A DNA stretch of 64,000 nt from Adiantum capillus-veneris (taxonomy: Eukaryota > Streptophyta > Polypodiopsida > Polypodiales > Pteridaceae). Below the pieces are notes generated by a model. The model ran no database searches, was not told the origin of the DNA, and saw only the letters and a list, made by a program, of their open reading frames with translations. The position numbers and the translations under genes are program-made. The stretch is from positions 28,791,513 through 28,855,512 of the forward strand of contig CM043968.1 of the NCBI GenBank assembly GCA_014529385.2. Reading direction: 5' to 3'. Of this stretch, positions 12,013 to 22,805 are shown piece after piece. How positions within the stretch are numbered: the first letter of the stretch is position 1; every line of letters starts with the position of its first letter.

Positions 12013-12565
12013 TGTCACAATCTTAGTCACCCCCAAGACGAGAATCGAACACGACACACGAGATAATCACTTAAAATACTTCACAACTTTAAAATCACAG
12101 TTCAATTTGGTCGACACAGCCCGGTGTAGTTCCGTGCCCAGAGAGGTTGGCCCCAAAGACTGGCGCCCCTTTTGGTATTTCTTTTATATTAATGCTTGAT
12201 CAAAGTACAACCTCATTGGGTCTTCGATTCTTAGACCATGTGTCTAGATGTTGTGATGAGTGAGGCCCTTGGGATCCTTTTATTCTTACAAGGAATGCCA
12301 AAATCAGAGCCCCAAAAGTAGTTATACTCAACAGCAAACTGTCCCAAAAGCAAATGGTCCTCAAAAACTACCGAAAAGCAGCCAGTGTGATTTTCAAAAT
12401 TTTGTAAAAAATGCCACGTAAGCATGTCAGTGCAAAAAGAAAAAATCCGTATTGTTGGTCCACATGGCATTTTGTACAATTGCCATGTCATCTACCAACA
12501 CGTCATCTGTCTGTATTGCATGTCCACGGCAGCAGGTGGTCATGCCACATCACCATTTTGTGGCA
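12013..12565 (-). repeat. Gypsy-G 3' LTR (same superfamily as Gypsy-E LTR)
   Basis: About 553 bp on the minus strand. It aligns along its length with the Gypsy-E LTR (49777-50328). Shared blocks include TTGGCCCCAAAGACTGGCGC and a GTATTTCTTTT/ATATTAAT block. The ends are TGTCACAATC on one side and TGGCATACC on the other, close to the TGTAACAG/GTGACA ends of Gypsy-E. It is well diverged, so it is older. Confidence 0.8.
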
Positions 12566-13756
12566 TACCTCCCTCTTGAAAGAATTATAATCGCCCTCGA
12601 TTACGCTTGAAAAATCATACATAAGCCATAAACGAGTTAGTAGACAACACTGACTCTAAGTATCGACGCACTAGACGACACAAATCCAGCACTTGTACAA
12701 AGACAACAATCACGTCACATCACATCACATGACACCACGTGATAGATCAAATCAATCACGAAAAAATTCATTCCAAATGTCAGACCATGACTGTCAGCAA
12801 CATATCTAGTAATTGCATCTAGATCTAACCGAGACCTCACTGATGTCGAATTAACTAATCCTTATTGCGATCATGTCTATAGAGATTTTCAAGACCAAAA
12901 TGTTGTAATCATTTCGTCAATCATTCCACTCAAGCATTGTTGTGTGTGAGTAGTCATTTTTGGGGATCCTAATCCATCACTAAGTTTATATTGAACAAAG
13001 TGGTCCAATCATTCAATTTTAGTTGTGTGGCCATCTCATCCCGCAGGAACTCTTGACGCGCTCACAACAGTTTTATTGAATCATTCATGATTCATTATCA
13101 GGTTCATTCGGGAGATGTCAATGCTCCAAAATCATCATCTTCTCATTTTCATTCCTGTTATTTGTTCACAAATAGCAAGTTCTTCCATTAGTTTTATTCA
13201 AAATTCACGATACTTATCGGGTTCATTATGGAGTTGTTATTGCTTCAAATTCGTCATCGATTTCACCTGTTATCTGCACACATCTAGCAAGTTCTTTCAA
13301 AAAACATTAATTTCTTAAATCAGAATCATCTTCAAAAATTCCTAGTTCAAAGTCTTAATTCATACACTTAGTTCATACTGAACATAGTGTTTCAATCTAC
13401 TCATCTCATCAATCCAAGTTTTGATGCACCTAGATCCTTGTGGAGCCATCTCATCCCACAGGAACTCTTGATGCACTCACCAGAGTATCCAATCATCTCA
13501 TTCATATGTGAACCTTGATGCACTAGAATCATTCAGTGTGCGTCATCATCCATTCATTCAAATTCATCATTCTTATCTTAAATTGATGGGTCCATTCTTG
13601 AGCTTCCGTTGCTCCCGATCTTCCATCTCATCCTCGATTTCACCTGCAAAACAGATAAGGAGATGGATCACCTTGTTGCAAAAGAGTGGATGTCCAGCTC
13701 CATGCTTCCCAGCCCATACAAATGCGAGTTCCTCGCTTCTATCTGTCACAAACAAG
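12566..13756 (-). mobile_element. Gypsy-G: PPT and 3' noncoding region, truncated
   Basis: Directly right of the LTR the minus strand ends in CTTTCAAGAGGGAGGTA, the counterpart of the Gypsy-E polypurine tract at 55299-55309. From there to about 12960 the sequence tracks the Gypsy-E 3' untranslated region (55020-55300). From 13000 to 13660 it holds diverged internal repeats: a block around CATCTCATCCC-CAGGAACTCTTGA occurs near 13030 and 13445, and a GGTTCATT...ATTTCACCTG block near 13100, 13215 and 13590. No coding remains before Copia-2 begins at 13757. Confidence 0.7.
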
Positions 13757-13985
13757 TGTTGGAAGTAGGGTTGCAAGAAAACACACACAGCTTGGAGAAG
13801 ACGAAGGAAGCTCAAGGCACACAACAGAGAGTGTATTACTTAGTGTGCAATGGAACGATAAGATATCTCTAGAGTGATGGACATATGTACAATGCACAAG
13901 TGGAAAAACCTCCTAGTGAGGAAAAAAATGCCCGGGCAGTCCTAAGTGTGTTCACACACATCACTACCACATGTATATGGTAACA
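13757..13985 (-). repeat. Copia-2 3' LTR
   Basis: 229 bp, TGTTGG...GTAACA on the plus strand, so TG...CA in both senses. It abuts a polypurine tract like that of Copia-1, and its end ACATGTATATGGTAACA parallels Copia-1 ACATGTCTACA. No partner LTR lies in the window. Confidence 0.8.
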
Positions 13986-14871
13986 AATCCCCCCTAGGAG
14001 TGATGCGGTGAACAAGAGCTGGCACCTTGAGTAGAGGAAAAAGCCATGTCCTCTGAGGACATGATCAATCCACAAAGGGGAGTAAGACCAAAGCTTTGCA
14101 GAAAGCTTCAAACTTCTCACGAGACAATGCCTTTGTGAAAAGATATGTAAGGTTGTCCTGTGTTGGCACATAAGCCAAGCTAATCTCTCCTGTTGAGAGC
14201 CTCTCCCTGGCATACTGGTAATGCACCTCAATGTGCTTTGTGCGAGCATGAAAAACTAGGTTCCTCGAAACTACCAATATTCTCTGACTATTGATGTAGA
14301 TAGTGTTGGCAGTGTCTTGTCCAACACCCAAATCAGCCATAAGGCATCTGATCCATGCATACTCAACTGTAGCTATGAAGATTTCCCTGTACTCAGCCTC
14401 ACAACTGGAAGTGGCCACAGTAGGTTGCTTCTTGCTCAACCATGATATGCATGAGCTGCCAAGCATGAAACAAAAACCACTTGTAGACACTTGTGTGTCA
14501 AAACAACCAGCCCAATCTGGGTCCAAAAAAGCATGCAAATCTGGCGGCAATGATCCCCACTTGGGATAAAACAAGCCAAGATGTAACGTGCCACTCAAGT
14601 AGTGGAAAATAATCTTGACAGCCTGCCAATTCTTAGACCCTGAGCTATGCATAAATTTGCTGACATGTGAGACTGAAAATTGAATATATGGCCTCGTGTT
14701 GCATACATAAATGAGGTAGCCAACATCAGCTTGGTAAAGAGCGACATCGGCAGAATCACCAACATCGTGAAGACTCAATTTCAAACCTACTTCCATGGGA
14801 GTGGCAATAGGTTTGCAATCCTCAAGTCCAAACTTACATAGCAATGTATCTATGTAACTTTTTTGACACAA
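13986..14871 (-). pseudogene. Copia-2: PPT, RNase H and reverse-transcriptase tail
   Basis: The minus-strand polypurine tract AGGGGGGATT (13986-13995) is followed by a long frame (14065-14871). It covers the end of the reverse transcriptase (SYIDTLLCKFGLEDCKPIATP) and RNase H (DPDWAGCFDTQVSTSGFC, SSCEAEYREIF). The tail has RTKHIEVHYQYARERL and TKALSREKFEAF, as in Copia-1. Two key sites are changed: SDSDWAGD reads LDPDWAGC, and DSQSA reads INSQRI, so the enzyme is dead. It is a relative of Copia-1 but clearly older. Confidence 0.9.
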
Positions 14872-15760
14872 GGCAATACCACCATCTCACTGCTTAAACT
14901 ATATACCCAAGTAAGGATGCAACATTCCCAAATCTTTCATCTTAAAAGTAGCATTCAAATCAGTCTTAAAGTCATCAATATGTCCCTCATTTGGTCCAGT
15001 GATCATCAAATCATCCACATAAAGAACCACAATGATAAGTACATCACCCTCATGCTTTACGTACAATGTGCTTTGTGTTGGATTGTTACGAAAGCCTCAT
15101 TTGAACAAATGAGTGTGAGACTTCTCATACCAAGCACGAGGAGAGTGCTTCAACCCATACAAAGATTTCTTACATCTGCATACTTTATCCTCTTGTCCTT
15201 TCTTGACAAAACCGCGAGGCTACCTTACATAAACTTCCTCAAATATGTCACCATCCAAGAAAGCACTAACAATGTCTGACTGATGTACATCCCAACCAAA
15301 ATGAGCTACCAATGCACATAGAAAATGCACAATAGTCATACGACAAGTGGGAGAAAAATTCTCTTCATAATCTATGCCTTTTTGTTGTGCATAACCCTTT
15401 GCAACAAGTCGATCCTTATAGCGATCAATCTCACCATCCGGCTTGAGTTTCAACTTGTAAACCCACTTTGTACCAATGACCTTTTTTCCAGGAGTCAAAT
15501 CACATAAAGTCCATGTGTCATTCATAAGTGCATCATATTCTGATTGCATGGTAGTCATCCAATTTTTTGAATTTTGTGCTTCATCAAAGGGCAGTGGTTC
15601 CTCAACATCATGTAAGCTAAACACACCCAAAGCATAAGAATCCAATGCATGGTGAGAACATGAATGAGTGCAACTGGACAAGGGTGCATCCATTTACTAT
15701 CACGCAAAGTATGCACCAGCCATTTTGGCATACCTCTAGCCTGCTCATTCTCAGCCCTTT
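14872..15760 (-). pseudogene. Copia-2: reverse transcriptase
   Basis: The frame 15220-15693 carries WTLCDLTPGKKVIGTKWVYK, RLVAKGYAQQKGIDYEENFSP and QSDIVSAFLDGDIFEEVYV, the fingers and palm of copia reverse transcriptase. The following segment with the YVDD box (about 15000-15030) is present as LYVDDLMI in a frame broken by stops and shifts between 14872 and 15219. The linker to the integrase is upstream. Confidence 0.88.
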
Positions 15761-16110
15761 ACATCATATACATCTGCATAAATAATTGGTTGATCTACAA
15801 CATTTTTAGAAATAGGTTGTACATTTGCCTCATTGGAATTTACATTCAAACTTTCCCCACTCAAGAGAGGCAACAAAGTGTCATAAATGTTTAGTGAGCT
15901 TACATTACTGTCTCTAATACATGAAAGCAAGGGCTGAGCAAAATTTTCCACAAACACAACATCCCATGAGACCAAGATACGCTTTGTTTGCAGTACAACC
16001 TGTAACCTTTGCTTTCAGCACTACAACCAACAAAAATACATTTGACAAGTGGTATTGGGTTGATATGAATACGTCAACCTTCTGAATTTGAGCACTTCGT
16101 ATCATCAATT
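15761..16110 (-). pseudogene. Copia-2: integrase C-terminal fragment
   Basis: The minus strand around 15975-16060 reads KCIFVGCSAESKGYRLY, matching the KCIFVGYSSGSKGYRLYNP segment after the copia integrase core, then SWSHGM and a decayed linker. The catalytic core, protease, gag and 5' LTR are absent, so the element is truncated near 16110. Confidence 0.75.
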
Positions 16111-17095
16111 GGGCACCCGAGCTAATAGTAATTCTATGTCTATGTAGCGAGTCCTATAAAAAGGTGTAAATGAATAATGTAGGGCAATTTACGAATAATG
16201 GGCTTGTAAATTGGTCTTTTTTGAGTTCTAATTTTTAGCTTCTTACTTATTTTTGTGGGCTATTACATTTGAAGTTATAAGGTGGGAGCTCTTAGGGTTT
16301 TGGCTTCTTCTGGATGTCGACCAAGTTTGGGAACTTTTGTAAAAACTCTATAAAAGTCACTTTTGATTAGTGATAGGGTCACTTTTGTTGGTCTAGCTAT
16401 TGAGCAAGGTTTTGCAAAGCAATACTTTAGAGCTCAAGGATCATTATCCTTTTGATTAAGTTCTCTATGCTTGAAGCTTATTTGAATGAAAGAAGGCTTC
16501 TCTCTCTATTCTCGGTTATGTTAGTGTTAATATTTGACTAGCTTAAGCCTCATCTGTATCATGAATAAGTTGTGAATGATTATGGACCTTGTGTATCAAG
16601 GATGAGGGGGCGGGTTGGTAGGGGTGGCTGCCCTGATAGCCAATGTAAGTATGGTCCCTAGATGATGTCATGGCTTAGCAAGAGCATGACAAGACCTTGT
16701 AATTTTTTGGGATGTTCAATATAATTCACTCACAATTGTGAGTTTTGCTATTAAAATAATTTTTTTAAAAAAAGATTGCGACTGAAACCCTTATTTTCTT
16801 TTCTCTTTCTCTCATTTATTTGAGCTTGTAAATTAATGTGTGGGTCTGAGTAGATAATGTTTAGTTTTCTTTGAAGCTTGGTGTGATTTGCTTGCCCATT
16901 TATTCAATTATCTCATGCAGTATAATAGAGTATCAGATCACCAACACATAGTCAAACTCCCAAAATCCTTTCTTTTTTATCCACCACATCATATAGAATA
17001 CCCAAAACCACTCTACCAATAAATCACTTTGCACTAATGAACCGAATGGTTTATCTACTTGCCCATACTACCAAGCCTCACACCATTGTTTGTGC
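16111..17095. other. Unassigned; possible LTR-like sequence
   Basis: No coding. A TATA-like CTCTATAAAAG lies at about 16345, and a TAGGGTTTT-type leader block lies about 60 bp before it. Its length and composition would suit an LTR, but no terminal motifs or second copy could be matched. Confidence 0.25.
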
Positions 17096-17900
17096 ATGAT
17101 TGTTTTGCTATTTTGTGTCTAGACAGTCACGTTCAAAGTGACCATGTCTTCCACAACCCCAACATACTACATTTTCATGTTGACCTGCATTATTGCACAG
17201 CACATTTTTACAACCTCTTGGACTCCCCCTGCCTCAAAATTTTCCTTGACCACTTATGTTCTGACCTTGATTGTTATTTTGTTGTTGTGATTGGTGATTG
17301 CCTCCTCCTCGCCCTCTTCCATGACATGTACCAAGTCCTCTTCCTCTTCCTCTGTTGTTGAAAAGGACCTGTTCAGAATTGTTTCCACCCTGCATAGAGT
17401 AATTTCCCTCAAGTTCCTTCTCTTCCACAATCAATAAGGACACCAAATCTGTGAATGAGGGAATGTTCTCTCGAAGATGGATGCCAGTTTTGAATTGTTT
17501 GTATTCTTTACCCAAACCTCGCAGACAGACTTCTACTTTACCATCATCATTGAATGTAACACCAATCGATGCAAGTGACTCACATATGTTCTTTATCTTC
17601 AACGACTAGTCATTAATGGACATGTTTTTCCTCTGCACATTATTTAGCTCAGTCTTCAAATGCAGCTTCCTTGCCTTTGTGTTGGTCACATGCAATGACA
17701 GAAAAACCATTCCCAAGCCTCCTTAGGGTATGATCATCTTGTATATGCCCAATCATAGTATCTTGCACACTCACTGATAATCTGGTTAAGCCCATCATTG
17801 TTGGACGACATGTTTTCAACCCTTCACTAAGTCTCTGAGCAGCCTGCTAAAAATAGTCAGTTACCAACTGTAACCACAATCTGCATACCTACACTTGTTT
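17096..17900 (-). pseudogene. Copia-3: gag fragment with zinc knuckle
   Basis: A copia-type gag (UBN2-like) on the minus strand. The frame 17602-17234 reads ICESLASIGVTFNDDGKV, LRGLGKEYKQFKTGI, SLLIVEEKELEGNY and a Gly/Arg/Gln-rich stretch. After a stop the same reading continues with a CCHC knuckle C-W-G-C-G-R-H-G-H-F-E-R-D-C at about 17121-17165. The N-terminal part (17603-17900) is in another frame with NGFSVIACDQHKGKEAA. The protease and other enzymes are missing. Confidence 0.82.
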
Positions 17901-18219
17901 CACTATGCTACAGAATATCTTTGCACACTACAGCCGAACTGAAACTTTCTACACCGCCAATATGCAGACCTGCAGAATCTCGAACCTTCATGTTTTTGCA
18001 TGCGAATGCACTCTAACTCCAAAATGGGTGTCAAAACTCGCTTGAAATGGAAATCCAACTGCATAGGTTCAATGCAAAGGACTATATAGAAATTGAAGTG
18101 CACAATATCCAAAAGGAATCACCTCAATCAGAGATCATTTGGCAATGGCTCCCGGGAATATCGAGGCCTCTTCCTAGGCTGCTCCTACTTGATGCTCCAA
18201 GCTCCTTAGACACAACCAA

Positions 18220-18231
18220 GATTTGATACCA
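18220..18231 (-). other. Copia-3 primer binding site
   Basis: The minus strand reads TGGTATCAAATC directly at the end of the putative LTR. The first eight bases match the initiator-Met tRNA complement and the rest has diverged. Confidence 0.6.
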
Positions 18232-18284
18232 TGTCAAGAGATAAAGAAGGAGAGAGTTTGAGCTCTTGCAAGCATGCGTGCATG

Positions 18285-18326
<42 letters not shown>

Positions 18327-18618
18327 TAGAGACAAAAGAGTGTACTTCTTCTTCTTCACTAACTCAAGATAAGAGGTCTACAAAACATAAGGGAAAAATA
18401 CAACATAAAAAGGGAACTAGTACAACAATATAATGTAAAGTGCTAGTGAGTGAGGTGAATAGATAAGTGTGTCATCACTCTGATAGTTAGACCAACTCGA
18501 TGTCGTACAGTTGTAGTATCATTGGCGAAGATATGTGTATCCACCAAGGTCGCTAGTGATGATGATTGTCGATGGTAGTCATCAAGGGTCTATACATGTT
18601 GAGCTTGACATCTCAACA
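18232..18618 (-). repeat. Copia-3 5' LTR
   Basis: 387 bp between TGTCAAGAG and CATCTCAACA, so the minus-strand LTR starts TGTTGAGATG and ends CTCTTGACA. The PBS abuts it on the inner side and the gag relic follows at the expected distance. It contains a (CA)n tract. No second copy was found, so the outer end rests on the TG/CA rule. Confidence 0.6.
18288..18322. repeat. (CA)n microsatellite
   Basis: About 35 bp of alternating AC inside the putative Copia-3 LTR. Confidence 0.95.
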
Positions 18619-18798
18619 ATACACTCTCTATTATGTGCCTTGAGCTTCTTCATCTTCTCCAAGAGGTCCAACTAAGTGATGTAGTCTTTTTTGGCTCACT
18701 AATTTTGTAGGTAATAGGTTGGTCATAAGAAACTAATTGTCCCATTATTGATTTCACTATTTAAAATTAGTGGTTACCCAACCAAGAAATCACCAAAA

Positions 18799-19048
18799 GC
18801 ATTCTGGAGTCGGTCCTACAATAAATCGAAAGACTTTCATCTTTATCACATTCCCATGAACCCCAATAGGCATTCTGGAGTCGGTCCTACAATAAATCGA
18901 AAGACTTTCATCTTTATCACATTCCCATGAACCCCAATAGGCATTCTGGAGTCGGTTCCGATAAAAATCACCAAAAGCATTCTAGAGTCGGTCCTACAAT
19001 AAATCGAAAGACTTTCATCTTCATCACATTCCCATGAACCCCAATAGG
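18799..19048. repeat. 71-bp tandem repeat, 3.5 copies
   Basis: Copies begin at 18799, 18870, 18941 and 18977 with GCATTCTGGAGTCGGT and end in CATGAACCCCAATAGG. Copies one and two are almost identical. Copy three is cut to 36 bp, and a CACCAAAAGC junction block is repeated at its end, so the array grew by unequal exchange or slippage. The open frame across it only reflects the 71-bp unit. Confidence 0.95.
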
Positions 19049-19528
19049 CTACCCAAAGAACAAAAAACAATTATCTTGAGAGATCATCATAGTTTTCTGT
19101 ATAATACAATAGGTTTGAATACCCTTGAAAAGCCCATGAACTATTTCACCTCTCCTACCGACCTCCCTACCCCACCGTCTGTCTCTATTGTTGCGGACTT
19201 TCATAAAGCAATGGAATTTCTTAACATATGGACACACGGTATGGAAAAAATAGTAGGTAGGGAGATGTTGGACTCATGGTTACAACAAGATTTCGAGGCC
19301 TCTTTGGAAATAAGAACATATTTACAAGAAATTGGGGGCATTCTTTGCTATGTAGTGGGTGGGGTACCATTGAGCTAGATGAGGACAATACTATTTGCTG
19401 AGGTTGGTGGTATCACCCTCTTTAGCAAAGGATCCTTTTCAATTTATCTCTATATTGTGTATTCATGGGGGATATTTTTTGCTTTTTTTTTAATAGAACT
19501 GAAGTTGTAATAGAAGCGTGTTCCTTCT
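19049..19528 (+). other. Unrecognised open frame beside the tandem repeat
   Basis: A 114-codon frame (19034-19378) begins inside the repeat and has ordinary composition, with FLNIWTHGMEKIVGREMLDS and a charged helical stretch, but no family I know. It may be a retroelement fragment. The rest, to 19528, is empty. Confidence 0.2.
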
Positions 19529-20410
19529 CTAGTCTGAGACTTGGCTTGCAGACATTGGAACCTCCATTGTTGCCATCTCCATTATTTGTGGATGAAGATA
19601 TAAGCCTTGATGTTGATTGTCATACGAGCTTCTTTGTATGATACATAGAAAAGACACCACATGATTTTTTTGAATCCTTAGTGAAAATAGCTCGGTTTCA
19701 TTGCTAGCAATATGAAGCTCTGATTTCATGCCAGAAGGGGGGGGGGGGGGGGGGGGGGGGGGTGCTTCATAGACTCTATAGCAAGTTTTACTGTGAATAA
19801 CAATAGAGCCAGTTACATCAAAAAATGTGTTCAAACCACTACAAATTGTTGCAGGCACAAATCCTCTTGAGCTCCATGGATGTTTATCTATTCCTGTTAA
19901 AGTAGCTTGTTGTGTCACATCTTTGACCACACACCCTAAGGCATCAAAGGAAATGGAAAATAAAAGAGGGCCCAAGGGACATACTACATTCTCACTAAAA
20001 AAAATCAATTGTGTACCTCATTAAGTACTCTTGCCGACTAGCCTTGCCATAAATTGAATGAATTGCAATCAAGAAGAAAACTGGTCAATTATTTGCTAGA
20101 TATCGTTGCTTAGTTCATATAATACATCTACTATTTTTCAATGCATGTCCTACTTCTTGCTGCTGAGGGCCTTGCCCAATTTCCAACCCAAGTGGAAGCT
20201 TGTGAAGCTTCAATGCTCTAGTTGGGCTACACAAACCATTCCCATGAGCGGCTTTGGACAGAGCCTTGCTCCTTTGTCCCAATTATGAATGATTCTCGAC
20301 CGTGTCAACCAACTAGTCCTCCCATAGACAGAGGTGTCAAGATTATAGAGCATCTCAATGATCAAAAGCTTCAGAAAAACAATATAGCCTACTATTTCCA
20401 TGCCTTGCAT
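19529..20410 (-). pseudogene. Possible LINE reverse-transcriptase relic with a poly(G) insertion
   Basis: The minus-strand frame 20008-19529 begins with NVVCPLGPLLFSISFDALG, close to the LINE motif RQGCPLSPLLF.I..D.L that precedes the YADD box. No YADD is seen downstream, and a 26-bp G run interrupts the frame as a proline tract. A further minus frame at 20410-20210 could be upstream sequence. Weak evidence. Confidence 0.35.
19737..19762. repeat. Poly(G) run of 26
   Basis: Uninterrupted G homopolymer. Its true length may differ because such runs are hard to sequence. Confidence 0.9.
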
Positions 20411-21146
20411 GAACGGTGCATGCGGCCTTGATATTCTTCATCACCCTTGCATGGCCTTGCTATGGCCATTGAGGTCTTGTTTAAACTTGAATGGTTGGTA
20501 ACCACGACCATCGACCGGTGACTATGGTCCACACGATACTCAAGACTTCTAACAATTTGCTCCGATTTTTTGTAAATTCTCTACAATTTTTTGAAATGGC
20601 AGAACATTATTTGCTTGTTTTCACCTTCGATGCCTCAACAGTGGAAGCTTTGCCTTCCTTTACCTTATCGAGAAAAAAAAGGAGAAGATGGGGGGGAGGA
20701 AGGGGGGGGGGGGGACCAACTGTGGGTGCCCTCCCTTGACCATTTTTTTAATTGCTCCAATTTGGGTTCCCTCAAGAGAGAGCATCGTGCTAAATACTGC
20801 ACCGATGAGGAGACAAAGATGGTGGGCGATGGAAACCTCAGTTGCATGTCGCACAGAAACAAAATATGCTCCTTGCTACCTTGCACTCCTAACAATCCCA
20901 ACTATGCCGATTTCGTGCAGGTCAATCCCACCACCATCATGTGTATTAGCCGTTGTTCTTGCGGTCCTCTCCTCTCGGCTGTACAGGGGAAGTTTCCCAT
21001 GGCCATACCTCAAAGAACTCCATACCCTAGAGAGAGAGAGTAAGATAGAGAGAAAGAAATAGAAAAACCATGCATAGCCTTGCAAAAGCTCATGCAGGCT
21101 ACTCCCTATCAAGTTCCCCCTCCTCCATAGCTCCCCTTTCCATTGA
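20411..21146. other. Unassigned with G-rich tract
   Basis: Contains a GA/G-rich tract at 20690-20714 including a 14-bp G run. Several overlapping frames on both strands arise from this composition. No domain recognised. Confidence 0.35.
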
Positions 21147-21158
21147 GCTCTAATACCA
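21147..21158 (-). other. Copia-type primer binding site relic
   Basis: The minus strand reads TGGTATTAGAGC, one mismatch from the initiator-Met tRNA complement. The sequence to the right (from 21159) could be a minus-strand LTR, but its far end is not clear and no gag was recognised on the left. Confidence 0.35.
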
Positions 21159-22039
21159 GTGTGAGAACGCAAGGAACTACCATGAGGATTCTCCACCCTA
21201 CCACCCTTTTAATAGGCCCTTAACTATCAAATTTAGAATCCCCTATCCATACCTAGCAGCCACCAGCCCTTAGCGTGGGTCCGTGAACCCCTTGGATTTT
21301 CCCTTGGCATTACATGTAGAGCTAGGAAGTAGAAAAAGAATAAGATATTTTAACATCATTGGATGAACCGAAGATGTGCAAGAGGATCAGAACATGAATC
21401 TAAATCAAAATAGGTGTAAACATACATACATATATTTCTCATTTCTTCCCTCAATAGTAGGAGGTGAACCCAAGAAACCTTGCAATGGAGATGATCAAGC
21501 GAAAATCCATAGCTCAGTCTGAAGGGACCCCACACCAATGCTCGGGAACATATCATGGGAAAGAGCCCTAAGGAAAATTATAATAATAAGAAGAATAATA
21601 AGCTTCAATAAAGGACGTGAGAGAGAGTGAGCCCCATCTGCACAGTGCGAGGTCAATGGGCACGTGCAGTAGTGACATGTGATCGATTGTAGGTGCAATA
21701 GCATCAGCAGCAAGCCATAAATGGCAACGATGATGCACATAGATCGTCGTCTGATAGTAGTGGAAGAGCATTCAAAATCATGCATGCCCATTCGCACCAG
21801 AACTCCACATGCTCACTAATTGTAAGAATTGCCTTCATGCACCACCTACCATCCACCAATTTGATAGCACCTGGGTCATTTGGATGGCGGCCGGCAATAG
21901 GAAAAATAACGACTAGAAAACACCAACCACCTTGCATGCCAATGTCCATCAATCGTTGTTTCATGATGACCATCACCCACTGTGTCATAATAATCAATAT
22001 CTAATTCTCCTAAATTATTTTATCATGTTAAACTGATCA
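21159..22039. other. Unassigned; possibly a decayed LTR at the left
   Basis: Short frames on both strands without motifs. No RNA gene or repeat stands out. Confidence 0.3.
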
Positions 22040-22358
22040 TTTAATATGGGGAAGTGCCAGGGGAGAAAAAGCTAGAATATTGGTTAAGCTAGCAGGCCGC
22101 CCACAGTAGGGATCCAAAGGAGGGTAAATAGGGATCCAAAGGGGGGGCCATCTGCAAAAGAGCCATGTGCAACAATGGGCTTAAAAGGCCCTAAGGTTCA
22201 GCCCATTAAGACTTCCAAAATGCTAAGGTTACAAAATTCAAAGGTTGTGTCCAAAGGTCAAACTTTGGGAAAATTGGATGCTTTGTGTGTGTCCCAAAAG
22301 TCTTTAGCAATCCCTACATAGGAGGGGGCGAGCCTTGCTTGTAGGGGATGAGAGAGAA

Positions 22359-22361
<3 letters not shown>

Positions 22362-22403
<42 letters not shown>
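22362..22403. repeat. (CA)n microsatellite
   Basis: 42 bp of alternating CA in the Gypsy-B LTR. Confidence 0.97.
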
Positions 22404-22404
<1 letters not shown>

Positions 22405-22472
22405 GCTCCCTTTACACAAAGGGAATGAGGGACACACGTCAGCTCCCTAGCCCAAATGCCCACAAGGTGTAC

Positions 22473-22805
22473 CCAATTTTTATTGGATGGCCTTGGAGGT
22501 GGACCAATGAGAATTAGGCTAGAGTAAATCTAGTTTAATTAATTTAAAAACACTTAATAAAAGAACCAATGGGAATTAAGCTCTCTAGAAGACTATTGGA
22601 CAGTCTCCCAAGGGGACCAATGAGCATTCAGCAGCCCAATGGCTTGCATTATTCCTATTGGCCAGGAGGCAAAGGGGTCCAATGAGAGTTTAGTTGAATT
22701 ATTAAATTACTTAAAGCTCTCACAAAAGGGGAAAGGGGGACACATGTCAGAAGGCTATCACTTATGCTGCTTAATTGTCATTGGCTAAGCCCGGGGAGGT
22801 CCAAT
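22473..22805. promoter_or_regulatory. Array of inverted CCAAT-box pairs in the Gypsy-B LTR
   Basis: Eleven CCAAT or ATTGG pentamers occur in 333 bp, against less than one expected. They start at 22473, 22482, 22504, 22566, 22595, 22617, 22636, 22657, 22679, 22780 and 22801. Four times an ATTGG is followed by a CCAAT 21-22 bp later (22482/22504, 22595/22617, 22657/22679, 22780/22801), with G-rich sequence just before the CCAAT. CCAAT is the NF-Y recognition core. A role as an LTR enhancer is inference. Confidence 0.6.

Noticed and set aside
18799-19048. CRISPR-like array
   Set aside because: The units are contiguous 71-bp repeats without unique spacers, and the genome is eukaryotic.
19529-20008. 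159-codon minus frame with a polyproline tract as a formin or extensin-like gene
   Set aside because: The prolines come from a 26-bp G homopolymer; the N-terminal part looks like LINE RT.
22335-22517. Plus frame with HTHTHT stretch as a His-rich protein
   Set aside because: It is a (CA)n tract in an LTR.
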